NCBI GenBank assembly: GCA_013396915.1
Contig: VWZL01002517.1
Location: 652,903 to 716,902 of the forward strand
Direction of reading: 5' to 3'
From: Stercorarius parasiticus
Taxonomy: Eukaryota; Chordata; Aves; Charadriiformes; Stercorariidae
DNA: 64,000 bases
Positions 36,823-49,240 of the stretch are shown here, piece by piece. Position numbers and translations under genes: made by a program. A model generated the notes under the pieces. The model saw only the letters and a list, made by a program, of their open reading frames with translations, was not told where the DNA came from and made no database searches. Each line of letters opens with the position of its first letter. Within the stretch, counting starts at the first letter, position 1.

Positions 36823-39167
36823 ATTCCCCTGAGTTACCATACGATACAACCGTTATTTGCTGTGTTTCAGTGCGTGCAGCGTACCTACTGCCCGGTCTGC
36901 TTTCCCAGCCACCAGCAAGGGGCAGTTCAGCCGTTGGCGCTGTCAGAGGCACGAGGGAGGGGGTGAGGGGGAACACACAGAGCTGCCAAGCAGTATGAGA
37001 CCCTTGGCTTTGCATCACATTGGGAGGTTGGATCCATATGTATTAAAAATATAAATGCTTTGTTTGTTCTTCAAAGTAGAGAAAGACTTGTGAACAAAAA
37101 CCAAAAAGTGGATGGGAAAGTGCCCATACAACGACCGGGGAAATACCAGAACACATTAGAGGAAATTCATCAAGAAAACAAAATAATCTTTATGTGCGCG
37201 TTAATATGTGCTGCTTCCATTACACGGGCCTAGGAGTGAGTTTGGAGCTGTGTTTGGAAATAGAAGTTTAAAACCCACTGGAGCCTGGGCCCGTTGACCG
37301 CTCAGACCCGAGGTCGGTGGCTCTCAGCTGGGGTCCCCCCGCAGCCAAAGCCCCGGGGGCAGAAGCGCCCTGTGCCGCTGAAATGTTTGACAGCTTGAAT
37401 TGCTGTTCCGCCAGGTGACAGGATGCCACCCATAACTGCCCTTTGACTCCTCTCCTGCACCCCCTGTGCTCTGAGCTGCTTGACTTCAAGGAGATGAGCC
37501 TTTTCCTCCTCGTGCATGGGCCTATGGCTTTTATGGCGTCTGACCGCTTCTGTTTCCTGAATAATTCACACAGAACTCCCGAAAATGTCAAATTCAAATG
37601 CAGGAAACTACGTTATTACTTATAAGAGGCTCTTGTAGCCAAACACCTAATTACCCAGGATGAATGTGAAATAATGCAGGAAACTGAGTTTCTCGGATTC
37701 TTATGGAAGCTGAGACCCTGCGAGCGCACAGCTGTGGGCTTCAGTGCTGGATGGAAACCCGAAGGCAGAAGGGAGCATCATCCGGTAGGAGCTGTGCTGG
37801 GGGATGAGGGAGGAGGGGAGAGGCTGAGGGGCAGGGGACAGGGGACAGCCACACCAGTGCACGTCCCACGCCTCCTCTCCGTGCGCTGCACAGCCTGGAC
37901 GAGCATCCAGACAGCGGCGTCATCCACATTCCTCCCTCGCTGCGGCCACTCGGTGAGCATCCCTAAAATCCCGATGATTCCACTGTGGTTTTGGGAGATG
38001 AACCCGAGTGAATCCCTGCTGCAAGCGTAAGGACCAGCACTATGTATTCACTTTTGCCAGATTAGGTTGATTTACAATGTGCTTTAATGAAGTGTGTTGC
38101 TATGGTGAGGCGAGTTTCAAGGGCGTCTGCTCAAAGAGAAAAGCAGCAGAAGAGGAAATCGTCCAAGTCAGGTGAATGAGAAGCCAGTTTCTAGCATTGC
38201 ACCGTTTTTGGGGCAGTTTTGGCTCAGCTGAAGGAGGAGCCGCCCAAGCCGGGAGTCCTTCGTGGATCAGGGGGGGTCAGGAATGGAGCAACGTTAGACA
38301 GTGACAGAATGTGCTATAAGGAAATATTAAGCCATAAGGACCCTCCCTCGTTACTCTGGCATCTTTGCCGGCACGGCAGCCTGCCCGGTGGGGCTGTGAC
38401 TGCCTGGCAGGACACGGCTGTCCCCTGTCCCCAGCCCACAGGGCTGCAGGCAGCACGTGGCGATGCTGCAGATTAAGCTGTTTCCTTTATCTTCCTCTCC
38501 AAGGCTTCTTAATTAACTTTTCTATTGTGTACCTTGATTAGATTACTTTTCTGCCTCCAGGCTACTTCTCCCACTTTATAACCTCCTTAAAATGTGGCTG
38601 CATAGCTTTCTAAGTCATAAAGCATAATAAAAATTAGGTTTAACAGTTTCTTTCAAGATTTACAACACCTATCCTGCTGTACTCGACATAAGAAGAGGAA
38701 AAACACGACCAATTTGTGGTCAGGTCTTGCTGTGACCAGACACCCTTCCTTGTCCCGTGCAGACAGGACTGTGCGCTCCTGGAACGGCGGGCTCAGCAGC
38801 CGCGGACCCAGGATGGGGTGGACAATAGGATCAGCCACTCTCCCCTTCCTCTGAGTGCTGCAGACTTTGCTTTTACCCGCACGCCACGGCAGGTCTGCTG
38901 CTTCAGGTGCATCCAGAAAAGGTCGGGAAGAGGAAAACACAGCTCCAGCTGAAGAGAGCATCAGCCTCGCGAGGTGTGGGGCCGCAGCAGCGCCCGCAGC
39001 TGGGGCACGACCCAGGCCTCATGCGGGGATGGAGGTCGCCTTGTCCCAAACACAAATCATCCCTCTCTGCTCTTCCTCCCTGTTGCTAAACTTTCTCAAG
39101 CCAGTAAAAAGTGTACCTGTTGATGCAGGTTTTGGACAAAATACTGTTCTCAACTACTATTTGGTCC
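36823..39167. other. Unique noncoding DNA with a G-rich tract
   Basis: At 37799-37845 six runs of three to five Gs (ggggg, ggg, gggg, gggg, gggg, gggg) with short loops give strong G-quadruplex potential on the plus strand. Other parts are single-copy-looking without an exon. Frames at 37674-38030 and 38855-39343 have no domain. Confidence 0.5.
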
Positions 39168-39244
39168 GGAGGAAGAGGAGGAGGAGGAGGAGAAGGAGAA
39201 GGAAAAGGAGGAGGAGGAGAAGGAGGAGGAGGAGGAGGAGGAGG
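39168..39244 (+). repeat. 77-bp pure polypurine tract (GGA/GAA triplets)
   Basis: An uninterrupted purine run made of GGA and GAA triplets, bounded by C at 39167 and 39245. The mirror-like homopurine character gives triplex (H-DNA) potential. The plus-strand frame through it reads as poly-Arg/Lys and the minus strand as poly-Pro, Leu or Ser. Such frames are repeat artefacts. Confidence 0.95.
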
Positions 39245-42200
39245 CAGGCTATTGCCCCTGTGCCAGCCAACGATGACCAGTTCCTTGCCGAGGGACCCAC
39301 TCCAAAGGACGTGAGGAAGAGACATCTCCAAGTTGATGGGTGAAGCTCAATGTCATGGCACAAAGAAAGCAAAGAAGAGAAATAAAGAGCACAGAACAGT
39401 CAGGCACTCCCTGGACATGGCCCAAATGAGCTTGATTTTTTTTTTTTTTTAAATCTCAACCAGATTGCTTTGGTTTTGTTTCAGTTATTTACAAGTTCCT
39501 AGAAGGCACTGTCAAGCCCGAAAGTGATTAGTGTCTGTTTTGTGGCCTGGGGAGCAGAAAGACCAACTTTCCCAGCTCACGAGCCAACAGGAAGGCTCTC
39601 GCGGTTCACAGCTCTGTCCCAAATCACTGCCCAGCCCTCGTCCTTCATCGCTTCCCGCCTGCTGCCGGCTTGTTCCCCTCTGGCACTTCAGTATAAACCC
39701 TTCCAAACGTGGCCAGGTCCCAACCAATCCTCTGCAGCTTTCAGCCTAGGAATTGACTCTAAGTATCTTAGAGAACAGCAACACTTCAAAGAGCAGGGAA
39801 AATGTGGGTGTAACGAATAAACAGAAACATTTAACAGCCATTTAAGCCATTAAAGGAAACAGCCATTTAAGCACCCAAACTTTTTGCGATGTGATTGCCG
39901 TGTTTATTTAGTGACTCTGTGGGAAACTCCAGCCTCTCTTCCCAGAGCCACTGGGGACACAACTTCTGCCGTGCCTGCGATGCGGCAGAGAGCGGCAGCG
40001 CAGTGCTGTGGTGAAGCCAGTCCTATTCACCTTCCGATGCCTATCTGCTTTTTTAGCAGGTATTTGTGTGTCTCGGATTCAGTGTTCAAACTTCCACCCG
40101 AACTTCATCACGTGATCAAACTAATTATAAAGGTCAAGGCATTTGCAACATAAAAGAGCAAATATGAAGGTCCTTTTCTTCTTGTCACCGCTGTCAGGTA
40201 GAGGCCACGGTTCTGCCAAGCGGATGCTGAGGTTTCAATGGAAGTGATGCAGCGCTGGTACGGCTGGGCTGAGGCATCTTCCCACTGCACTTGGGGAAAG
40301 AAAAATAAAGACAAATAAAGTCCCCAATCCCCTGAATAGTTTCCTTGATGGCTTTCACTGCGTTGCAGGCTTCACTCACCGCTCACGCCATTAACAGCCC
40401 GGTTTAACCTGCACAGGGAGCAGCACTCAGTCGTTGCTTTGGGGTATTTCTGTTATTAAGGCTTACTCCTTCTGCTGTTGCTGAGACTTCAGTAACAGTC
40501 ATATCCTTGACCAACTAATTTGGAAAGGTCAAGCCCAAACTCAGAAACACTCAGCTAGGTTTTATTGGCTATACTCTCAGAGCAAAGACCAGGACAAAGC
40601 CGAAGAATTTCTCTTGAACGTGGGCTCTTGCATGCTTCACTTGAACCAGCCCCTCTCCTGCAGGCATTTGTTCTCTCCCAGCAATGTATGCAATTCCATC
40701 AGGTAAAATTGAAAATCCCACTGATGCATTTGCTCCCTTGACAATATAATTTCTCACTGTTTGACCACAAATTCCACTTAATTCATTCTGGGCTCAGGAT
40801 GGCATGTAGCACACCGTAACAGGGGCTATTTCCAAGGGTGCCCTTAATACTTTTTTCCCTTGCCCTGCTGAAGAACTCGGGCAGTTTTTCCACGTTCCCT
40901 TCCCTGCTTTCTTGTGTAGTGGAACCATTAAAACGGGGGGACCTGCCCTGATCAAACCCGAGCCTGCCCCGCTCCCCCGAGTGTAATGGGGACACGGCTC
41001 CTGGTCCTCAGCCTTTCGCCCGTGGGGTGTTGTTTGGCAGGTGGGAGGTTCCAGACGGCATTCCCAGCGCCTGGAGCCGCGGGAGCTGCTCTCTCACTCA
41101 GGGCTGCGGTTCCCGGTGCCTCCAAGGGTGTTGGGCTCCTGGAGGTTCACGCGGCTGTGCCTAAGGACGGTGATTTTCACGTACAACACAATGAACGCGC
41201 CGAAGAGTCTTAAATATTAAAAATGTAAGTGATGAATACCTCAAAGTTTATTTTAAGAAATATTAGGAAATGGTGGAGATAAACAGACATAAAAATCAGG
41301 GGGGAGCTCCTATGAGAAATAACGGAGGCTCCGAGGAGTAATTAAATACACTATTTGAAATATATTATCCAATCTAACATTTATCCATGGCAATCCCGCT
41401 GTCTCTTGCCCACGGCAATCCCCCTCGCTCCCCGGTCCCACCACCAGCGCTGCCCCCAGCAGAGCATCCCCCCCTTCCCGGGGCACCCCCAGCCCCACAC
41501 GCCTGCCCTCGCCCCGCTGCCCCCGCTCAGCTGCCAGCCCCCGGCCTGAGCTGCCAACGGACGGGTCCCGGGGGGCAGCTGGGACGGGGAAGGGATCAAT
41601 TCCCATGGCAAGAACTCTGGAATAAGAACGGGTTTCCTCCCAATAACAGCAACATCCAGATGAGACCAAGCCCATAGGGCCCCTCTAACTTCTGTCCTCT
41701 TCATCTCCACCATTTCACGCAGCTGCACAAACCTGTGTCGGTGTTTTCCTTTACGACTGGTGTCTGACACGAGTCGACACCTTGCTGTCCTGAAGATGCA
41801 AAATAGCAAGGCTGCTTCCTAGCTAGGGGTGTAAAATGGAGTGTCCCATAAACAATACAGTGAGCACAATGAAGGAACAACAATTTTAAAAATGGTGAAA
41901 CCAAAAAAGCTGATATTTATTCGGAATGAGAACATAAGATGTACTGAACAAAGGTGTTCAAGTTCAAGAGCATGGCTTTGGAAGTGGGAGCTGCTTTAGA
42001 AAACCAGTGTCAGATATCAAACTACTGGAACGGAAATCTGGAAGCTACAGCTATTGGAAAACACATCTCGAATTCAGTAAGAGATCTGGGTTCCCATAAA
42101 GCACTATGATTCCTCCACTTAGGGATAATAATCTACATTGTTCTCGGAAAGCAGGATGTCAGTAGCATAAAGCAAACAAGTAATAGACAGTTCTTAGGCA

Positions 42201-45200
42201 TCATGAGGATAATAGCTCCCAAGACAAAATGAGGCGGGTTATTTTTTATCATGAAATACTCCCAAGAGGTAGGCAGTCACCTGGTTTTTAATCCAGACAT
42301 CGCAGACCCGAAGGAATTTTGTTTGAGTGTGACAGGGAGTGGGAAAGGTTTCTGTCTCATGAAAATTCATTGGAAATTACATGAGTACTGCTGGGAAGGC
42401 AGCAGCATCGAGCAAGAGGGGACGCGCTGCCTCATCCGTGTATAGCCCATTTCCTAAAGTCCCGCTCTACACCCTTCTAATGGTCCTGACCAAAAGACCA
42501 CGGAACATCGAGGAGGTAGTGACCCACACCGCAGACCGGTGCTGCTGCCCACCCACTGCCTGCGGGATGGATTTCCCGGCTCATCCCGATGGAGGAGCCT
42601 GCGGCAGCCCCCGTGGCACCGGCGCCTGGACCGCCCGCCGTCCCTGGCTTTATCTTCAGTGAAGCATCACGTTCTCATGTGAACATCCTGTGGTTTGACA
42701 GTAGAGATGATGGATAGGGCTGTTTTCTCCCAGGAAAAACCTATAAGAGCTCTGCAGCCTCGAATGCTGAGGCATCTCTCCTCTTCTTCGGCACTTCTCC
42801 GCGGGTGGGACCTGGCAGCTGCGGTGCCCGGGTGGGACATCGGTCCAATGCTGCGCTACTCGGGGTCGCAGCGTCTGAGGGGACGTCACACCACCACACT
42901 GCCTGCTCCTCCCTGCTAGTCTTAGCTCCCATGAACAGCATCTTAACCCACACGTGATGGAGTCCGGGTGCCTTTACCAGCTCCATCCTAACGAACGCCT
43001 GCACCGGCGCATTACAGGGACTCACAATTATTAGCGTGGGGTGACAGTAGAAAGCCTTGGGAAGCAGATAATCAATACCAATAAATTAGTACTTGAAAAA
43101 TCTCTTGTACATGCTCAGCTCATTTAATAAACCAATGATATTAATTTTGAAAATGCCCATAGTGTTTGATTTGCTATATTTTCAGGAGAAGAGAAGGGAA
43201 GGTGGGGGTCTCTGCAGCAGCTGGGGAGCCTGGAGGACGCAGCCTTGCCTCCTGGTCCCTGCGGTGGGTCCTGGCTGCCAGCTCGCCCTGCTCTGCTTCC
43301 CCCCGTGCCTGCGCTGACCCCCACGCTCCCAGGCCCAGGCACTTCTGCAGCCTCTGCGCGGCGGCACGGAGACCATGACCCATCGCTCTGTACCTGCACA
43401 GCTCTCGCGGGAGAGAAGAGAAAAACCTTCCCGGCGTGCAGGGCTCGGGGAGAGTGTAGTTGGGGTAAACGTCCTTTCAAATCACTCACCATCTCCTTTC
43501 GTCCCAGCCCTTTCTGAGCCCTGCTGGTCTAGCAGAGGTAAAAAGCTTCCTTTTCTTTCCAAGAGGAGCCACGGACAAAACCTGCAGACATGCGTTAAAC
43601 TGCAATTCATCCCTAGCACGAGAGAGTTTATTCTGAACTGACATAAGGAAAAAAAAAACTTTTTTTTCCCTTGCATTTCTTCACAAAAGTCTTGTTTATA
43701 CCAGGTTCTGCTGATCAGATATAGAAAACAATAATCTATTTTTAACCAATTAATTTAAAACTGTCTTTGCAACACTCTGCTTAATCACGAGCTTTGCCCC
43801 ACCTTAAAAGAAATCCAAACACCATCTGCATATTTAAAGCACAAGCCAGGCAGCATTCCTGTCACACAACACCACTGGTGGCCACTGGTGGCTGCTGGTG
43901 ATCATTAGGGTCCTGTGTCTCAGAGGCTGCTGGCTCTCGGTGTGACACCCCCGGGCAGGCTGTCCCTCCCGGCCGCGGGACCCCAGCCAACTGAGACAGT
44001 GCTTGAAGGCCTCATCTTAACCTTAATTTCTTTTTTTGCTATCTTTTAAAGCAAAAAATAATGGCTTACTTTAGTATATGAGAACGCACGCTTCGGTTAA
44101 ATCTGTACGTATATATTTTTTATATAAAGGAATACCAAAAATTGAGGGGCTGTACTGCAGATGTCAAGCACCAGTAATCACTAATTAAAATGCCATCCAA
44201 ACGTGCAGTGACTGATGGTGACAAGCACCAGCATCGTCTGATTTCGTGATGAACGAGGCTGATCTCCAGGCACGGGGGTTCCCAAGAGCAGGTCTCTCCC
44301 TCCGTGCCCCAGCCGCCGCCAGCCCCGGCAGAGCATCCGAGGTCCCCACCCAAACCCTCCTCGCCCCCTGTGAGCTCCAGCCACGGTTCGCACACATTGG
44401 CGGGAGGTTGGAGGGAATTCTCGTGGCTGATGCCCAGGCTGCATTTATTGTGTTGATAAAGATGATTCTTCATCCCCCAAGACCATCCGTTTGACATCTG
44501 TTATGTCTACGAGGAACTTCTCCCTTCACTGCCACAATAACGAGCAGCTTTATAATTGACTTCAGTAGAAGTCGGATCACCCTGTATCCGCACACACGAA
44601 TAAAAGATCGAAAAGAGCAGCAATGACCTCAATCTATTCTCCAAACTTTCATCATTACTCTCTACAGCTTGAGTCCTCTTCTTTCAAAGCCTGTCGTGAG
44701 TTTAAAATTCACAGCATGTGTACAGAAAAAAAAACCCACAAAACCTTAAATGGCAGAATCAACAAATACGGTGATGCATTACCAAATTAAAGATTTGAAA
44801 TAGAAATGTTTCTTGTAGAGTATAATCCTCGCCTTGATCCATGCATTTAAAAAAATCAATAAAATAATGTGCAACAACCATGCAAGGCTTCTTTTAATGA
44901 CTTGTGTCTTAATAAATACCATATTCATTACAAACCTCCATCAAAATATATTATCTACACTTGCCCATGCTACTTTTCCTTGATTAGAAAGCTTCACCTT
45001 GCTAAAGCATGAAAAATGGATAAGAATGGAACGGAATACAAAGGGGCCACTTATTATTTGTCAGCTGGCAGAGTTTGCCCTTTTAAAGCAGATATCAAAA
45101 TTTTAAATGTGATCTTATTATAGCAGCAGATTTCTTCTGGAGCCATCTGTGACAGATGCTGGGGAACGGCAGAATATTTGGACACTATTGTATTAATATT

Positions 45201-46164
45201 AGAAATGTTGCGCCTGTCTCTTTGGGCGGAGCAGCGGTTGCCCTGCTGGCTGGAGGAAGAGGAGGAGGAGCGCATCCGCAGGGACCACAGCCAAGAGGGG
45301 GTAATAAATGCCTTTCTCCAGACCTTTAAAGGTGCAGGCAAGAAATCATTTGAAGTTACAAATTACACACATAAGTTTCTACCCTCGGAGAAAACAGCAG
45401 CAATGACAGCAACAAAGCAGACGTGATTCGGGAGGTGGGCTGGAAGTGCCGAGGTTGCTGCTGGGGGATCAGTGATCCCCCATCCATGGTGACCCTGCTA
45501 AATCTCATCCCTGGGGATCTTGTTAGCCTAAGGGAGGAGCTCGTAGGACTTACTGCCTCCTGGCTAGACCGTGCACGTGCCTCAGCTCCCCGGGGCCCAT
45601 TCCCACTGCCATTGCACCCCGTGCCACAGCCTGCAAACCCATCCTTGCACCGGCGGCTGGACGGGGAGCCTGTGGGCAAGCTCATGGAGTCAGAAGACTG
45701 GATGAAGCCACCACCATAGCTGTGTCCTAATGTGCTTCACCAAGTCTGGTGTGCCCTGGGGACCTCCCCTCCTGGCACCTCTCCCAACACATATTTGGGA
45801 TCCCTGAACGTCTCACCACATTTCAGGTGCTGCACAGATAAGCTGAGATAGACATGTACATATCCAGCAGAAATTCTTGTAGGGTTGTAATAGTTGCCAA
45901 ATAACCTCCATTATCTGCTTCAGCCTTCAGTCCTGAAGCTTGATTGCAGGGTCAAACAGCCAAGATTTAAACGTGGCTCCCAAGGGGTGTCCTGGCCGTG
46001 TCCGGAAGGGACACAGCTCCCCGTATGTATCCCGTACAGCCCCTTGTGCCAGGGCTGGTGCACCCTTTCCCTGTAAAGCTGAATTTCTCAGGGGCGGCAG
46101 AAAGTTGTCCCCAAGGGCTGGGCGCCAGAGGCATGGGACGCAGCCCCCATCCCACGTGAGCACT
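39245..46164. other. Unique noncoding DNA
   Basis: Single-copy-looking sequence with a poly-T run at about 39438-39451 and GC-rich patches at 41390-41600, 42780-42900 and 43200-43470. At 43870-43900 the word 'cactggtggc' is directly repeated. No exon was recognised. The minus-strand frame 40757-40569 is followed at once by AATAAA, but its protein matches nothing I know. AT-rich parts 43730-43850 and 44560-45110 are candidate conserved noncoding DNA on composition only. Confidence 0.5.
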
Positions 46165-46671
46165 GGTGTGACGGTCCTGTCCCCTGTGCCCCAGCAGGGA
46201 TGGTGATGGTCCTGTCCCCCATGCCCCAGCGGGGATGGTGGTGGTCCTGTCCCCCCGTTCTCCAGCGGCGATGATGACAATGCTGTCCCCCATGTCCCAG
46301 CAGGGATGGTGACAGTCCTGTCCCCCATGCCCCAGTGCGAATGGTGACGGTGCTGTCTCCCCGTGCCCCATCGGGGGTGGTGACGGTGCTGTCTCCCCGT
46401 GCCCCGTCGGGGATGGTGACGGTGCTGTCCCCCATGTCCCAGCAGGGGTGGTGACGGTGCTGTCCCCCGTGCCCCGTCGGGGATGGTGACGGTGCTGTCC
46501 CCCATNTGTCTCCCCGTGCCCCATCGGGGGTGGTGACGTTGCTGGCTCCCCGTGCCCCGTCGGGGATGGTGACGGTGCTGTCCCCCATGTCCCAGCAGGG
46601 GTGGTGACGGTGCTGTCCCCCGTGCCCCGTCGGGGATGGTGACGGTGCTGTCCCCCATGTCCCAGCCAGGA
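46165..46671. repeat. 35/36-bp GC-rich minisatellite with higher-order repeat
   Basis: The word CTGTC recurs at 46177, 46212, 46247, 46283, 46318, 46353, 46389, 46425, 46460, 46495, then (after the N) at 46542 in altered form, 46578, 46613 and 46648. Units are therefore 35 or 36 bp, built on a 'ggtgacggtgctgtccccc' core, with about 14 to 15 units visible. Units from 46354 to 46500 recur almost identically at 46507-46650, a higher-order repeat of four units (about 142 bp). The single N at 46506 sits exactly at the junction, with only 11 bases of a unit before it, so array length is probably collapsed or misjoined here. All three minus-strand frames are open across it because the unit lacks stops. 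Confidence 0.92.
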
Positions 46672-48612
46672 GGGCGGCTCTCCCGGGTGACTGCTCCCTC
46701 CCCACCATGGCAGGGCTCTGATGCGGCGCCTGGGCGCAGGGTGATGATAAATCGCCGGGTTTGTGTTTTCACACTGTGCGCGAGGTGTTTCTGCACAGCT
46801 CCAGGGGCGCCTGGAGCACTTCTCGCTTAGTGTGGTACCTGGAAAAAACATGTGTGTACGTGGCTTTTGTTTATATCGTTTTATTTGACTTTAGGTAGCA
46901 CTCTATCCATTACTTGAAATAACAAAGTCTCCCTGTTTGCTTACCTGAAAACCATCTGACTCCATCCTTCTCTCCTTGATCCACGAGCACAAACACGAGG
47001 AGATCTAATTTCTTCAAGATATTTACCAAAAGATTTAATAATGATTGGATTGGATTTATTGAGGAGAGACGGCATTTTTTACCTTAAACAGTACCGGAGA
47101 CCCTTCTCCCCAGCTGCCTGAACCAATTGATCTGATAATAAATTCAACAAAATGAGCAAACAGCCAGTACCAACTATGTGAAAAGCCCAAACTGCCCTCC
47201 TGAAATATTATCATCTAATTAAAATTAAACATTATTACTACCCACGTAAGTCTTCCGCTTTCAGAAGTCAAGGTCTTTCAGACGTGTTCTTCTGCCTGCC
47301 CAGAGGACCGCTTGATGTTTTTCGAGAGAAACACCCAAAAACGCCCAAACCACGACAGTGATACCACGTCTGCGCATGACAGCCCAGCCCCGACCGCGGC
47401 ACCGGACGCTGCTGCTTTGACCTTCACACCGTGACCACAGCAGGGACAGGCCCGTTCTCTCGCTGTGGTACAAGCGCAGCTGAAATTCCTTGAGAAGTGA
47501 CAAACCGCTCTCTCCTCTGATACCTCATCCCAAGGGGATGAATATAAATGGATAAATAAGCAGAATATGCATATTTCAATGGAAGCACAAAGCTGGCCAT
47601 TTTCAAGGGACTACGCGCAAATTCAGTGGAAAATGCAAAGTTTAACCTTCAGCCCGCTTTTCGCTTTGAGCAGATTACCCCCTTCCTCGGCGGATTATTG
47701 CTGCCGTGCCAGAGACGGCAGCAGAAGCCCCGGTGAGAACGTGCTGGGCAGCGTTATCCGCGCCGCGAGGTGAGCGGCTGCGTGGTGCAGCCGAGCATCC
47801 CCAGCCCGCGGAACCGGGGAGGTGGCGGGGGGCTGAGATACCCCCCTGCATCCCCAGGGCAGAGCCTCTGAGGCAGACAGTAGCACGCTCGGACCTGTGA
47901 GGATGCGCTCTCATCCGGCTTAAACCTTCCCCAAAAGCATTGCTGAAAAACCTGAAGAAGTCTCCGAAAAAAAGAAAATGCAAATAAACAAACCTTATTT
48001 TTTCAGGGCAGTGAAGGGGATTAGCGCGAGTCACACCCCCTCTGCTCAGATTTGCATTCGGCGTTCTGACGGCACTTGACTCTGAAATTATTCCAGTAAA
48101 GCGGAAAATTAATATTCTAATATGTCTGCTTCTCCAGCAACTAGAAATAAGTAAAGTGGAAGTAGTAGAGAAGAAAATATTTTAGTATTAACTATGTGTA
48201 TGAATATTTATTGTAACTTGCCGACAGGCGTCTGCCTGTCGGGGTTCAGTCCTACATACTGTGGAACACTGGGAGCCACGGCAGCAATTATTTTCATATT
48301 GTATCGAGAAGAGGTGAACAATTAATTTCTGATAGTCTTTTGATGAGCTTTTCCCACCATTTTTTGCCTGGATACCCAGCAGACCTTGCAGGGTGCACTG
48401 TGGGATGGAGTCCCCCCGGACACCTTTGCCTCCCCCAGGAGCGTGTGGCTGCGGGCACGGGTGGGCAGGACACCGGGGGCTGGCGTTGGGACCCCCCGGA
48501 GATACCACCCAGACAAAGCAGGGGACTTTGCAGACCAACTGTGCCCAGAGCCAGGCCCCCATGGGACCAGGCCCCCCATGCCCCCACCAAGGCATGGCCA
48601 CGGGAAAGGGTG
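46672..48612. other. Unique noncoding DNA
   Basis: AT-rich at 46850-47260, GC-rich at 47690-47900 with several CpG, and G-rich from about 48400. A perfect 8-bp stem (GCTGCCGT/ACGGCAGC, 47700-47722, 7-base loop) lies at the edge of the GC-rich block. No exon was recognised. Confidence 0.5.
48221..48242. repeat. Perfect 9-bp hairpin, 4-base loop
   Basis: CCGACAGGC and GCCTGTCGG flank the loop GTCT. The stem is GC-rich and perfect and would be stable as RNA or cruciform DNA. It stands in otherwise AT-rich sequence. No U run follows, and no known small RNA resembles it. Confidence 0.85.
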
Positions 48613-48880
48613 TGGACACAGGGACAGCCACGGGTACAAGGATGGTCATGGGGACAGCCACGGGGACAGCCATGGTGAGGGGAATGGGGACAGCCATGGG
48701 GACATTATGGCGATGTCCCTGGAGATGGGGACAGCCATGAGGACAGCCACAGGGACGGGGATGGTCACAAGGATGGCCACAAGGATGGGGGGACAGCCAT
48801 GGGAATGACCACAAGGGTGGTCATGGGAAAAGCCACAGAGATGGGAAAGGAGATGGAGACAGGAATGGGGATGGCCATTG
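48613..48880 (+). repeat. Degenerate G-rich tandem repeat (ggacagccatgg-like)
   Basis: Short words 'gggacagccatg', 'gggatggtcac' and 'aaggatgg' recur in 6-, 12- and 18-base steps. The strand is strongly G-rich. Because the periods are multiples of three, frames stay open on both strands (His-Gly-Asp-Ser-type on plus, Pro/Val/Ala on minus). It abuts the 5' end of the CR1 at 48912. Confidence 0.8.
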
Positions 48881-48911
48881 TTGTAAGAGAGGAAAAAAGG
48901 GAAAAGTGGAA

Positions 48912-49093
48912 TAAGCATTGGGGCAGGCTGCCCAGGGCAGTGGTGGAGTCGCCATCCCTGGAGGGATTTAAAAGCCGGGCAGACGTGGTGCTGAGGGACA
49001 CGGGGTAGTGGGGGTTTGGGCAGTGCTGGGTTGATGGTTGGACTCGATGCTCTGAAAGGTCCCTTCTGACCCAGGTAATTCTATGATTCTGTG
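48912..49093 (+). mobile_element. CR1 LINE 3' end (copy B), 5'-truncated
   Basis: It starts at 'aataagcattggggcaggct' and ends with the octamers ATTCTATG ATTCTGTG at 49078-49093. Only about 180 bp of 3' UTR remain. The 5' truncation point differs from the partner copy at 30613-31256. The two CR1 parts share only about 92% over their overlap, with most differences in a 60-bp block next to the octamers (9 of 60). Confidence 0.93.
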
Positions 49094-49223
49094 ATCAGGA
49101 CAATGCACCTACTGCAACTACACACCAAAACATGAGGGAGAGGAGGAGGAGGAGAAAGATGGTCTTTCCATGTCCCCTGTGTGATGATGGGTAGACTGAA
49201 CGCAGGTCCTTGGTATTTCATGT
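49094..49223 (+). repeat. Non-CR1 tail shared with 30486-30612 (copy B)
   Basis: Starting directly after the CR1 octamers, this 130-bp segment is nearly identical to the reverse complement of 30486-30612 (three substitutions, one GAG insertion). After 49223 the copies part. Here the sequence goes on for 17 bases, including the palindrome TCCCTAGGGA, to a second octamer pair. Confidence 0.8.
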
Positions 49224-49240
49224 ACTTCATTCCCTAGGGA

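Noticed and set aside
38855..39343. 162-codon frame with a long Arg/Lys run
   Set aside because: The basic run is the translated purine tract, and the opposite strand is equally open as poly-Pro/Leu.
40561..40757. 62-codon minus-strand frame followed at once by AATAAA
   Set aside because: It looked like a processed-gene 3' end, but no frame resembles a known protein, there is no poly-A tail, and the hexamer alone is weak.
46165..46671. Regularly spaced repeat considered as a CRISPR-like array
   Set aside because: The units are contiguous with no unique spacers, and the genome is avian.
45927..46851. Minus-strand frames of 289, 294 and 206 codons rich in His, Gly, Pro and Thr
   Set aside because: They are the translation of the 35/36-bp minisatellite in all three frames and span an N. 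They have no start context, domain or splice support.
48188..48814. 208-codon minus-strand frame and plus-strand His-Gly-Asp-Ser frames
   Set aside because: They are produced by the G-rich repeat whose period is a multiple of three. Both strands are open.
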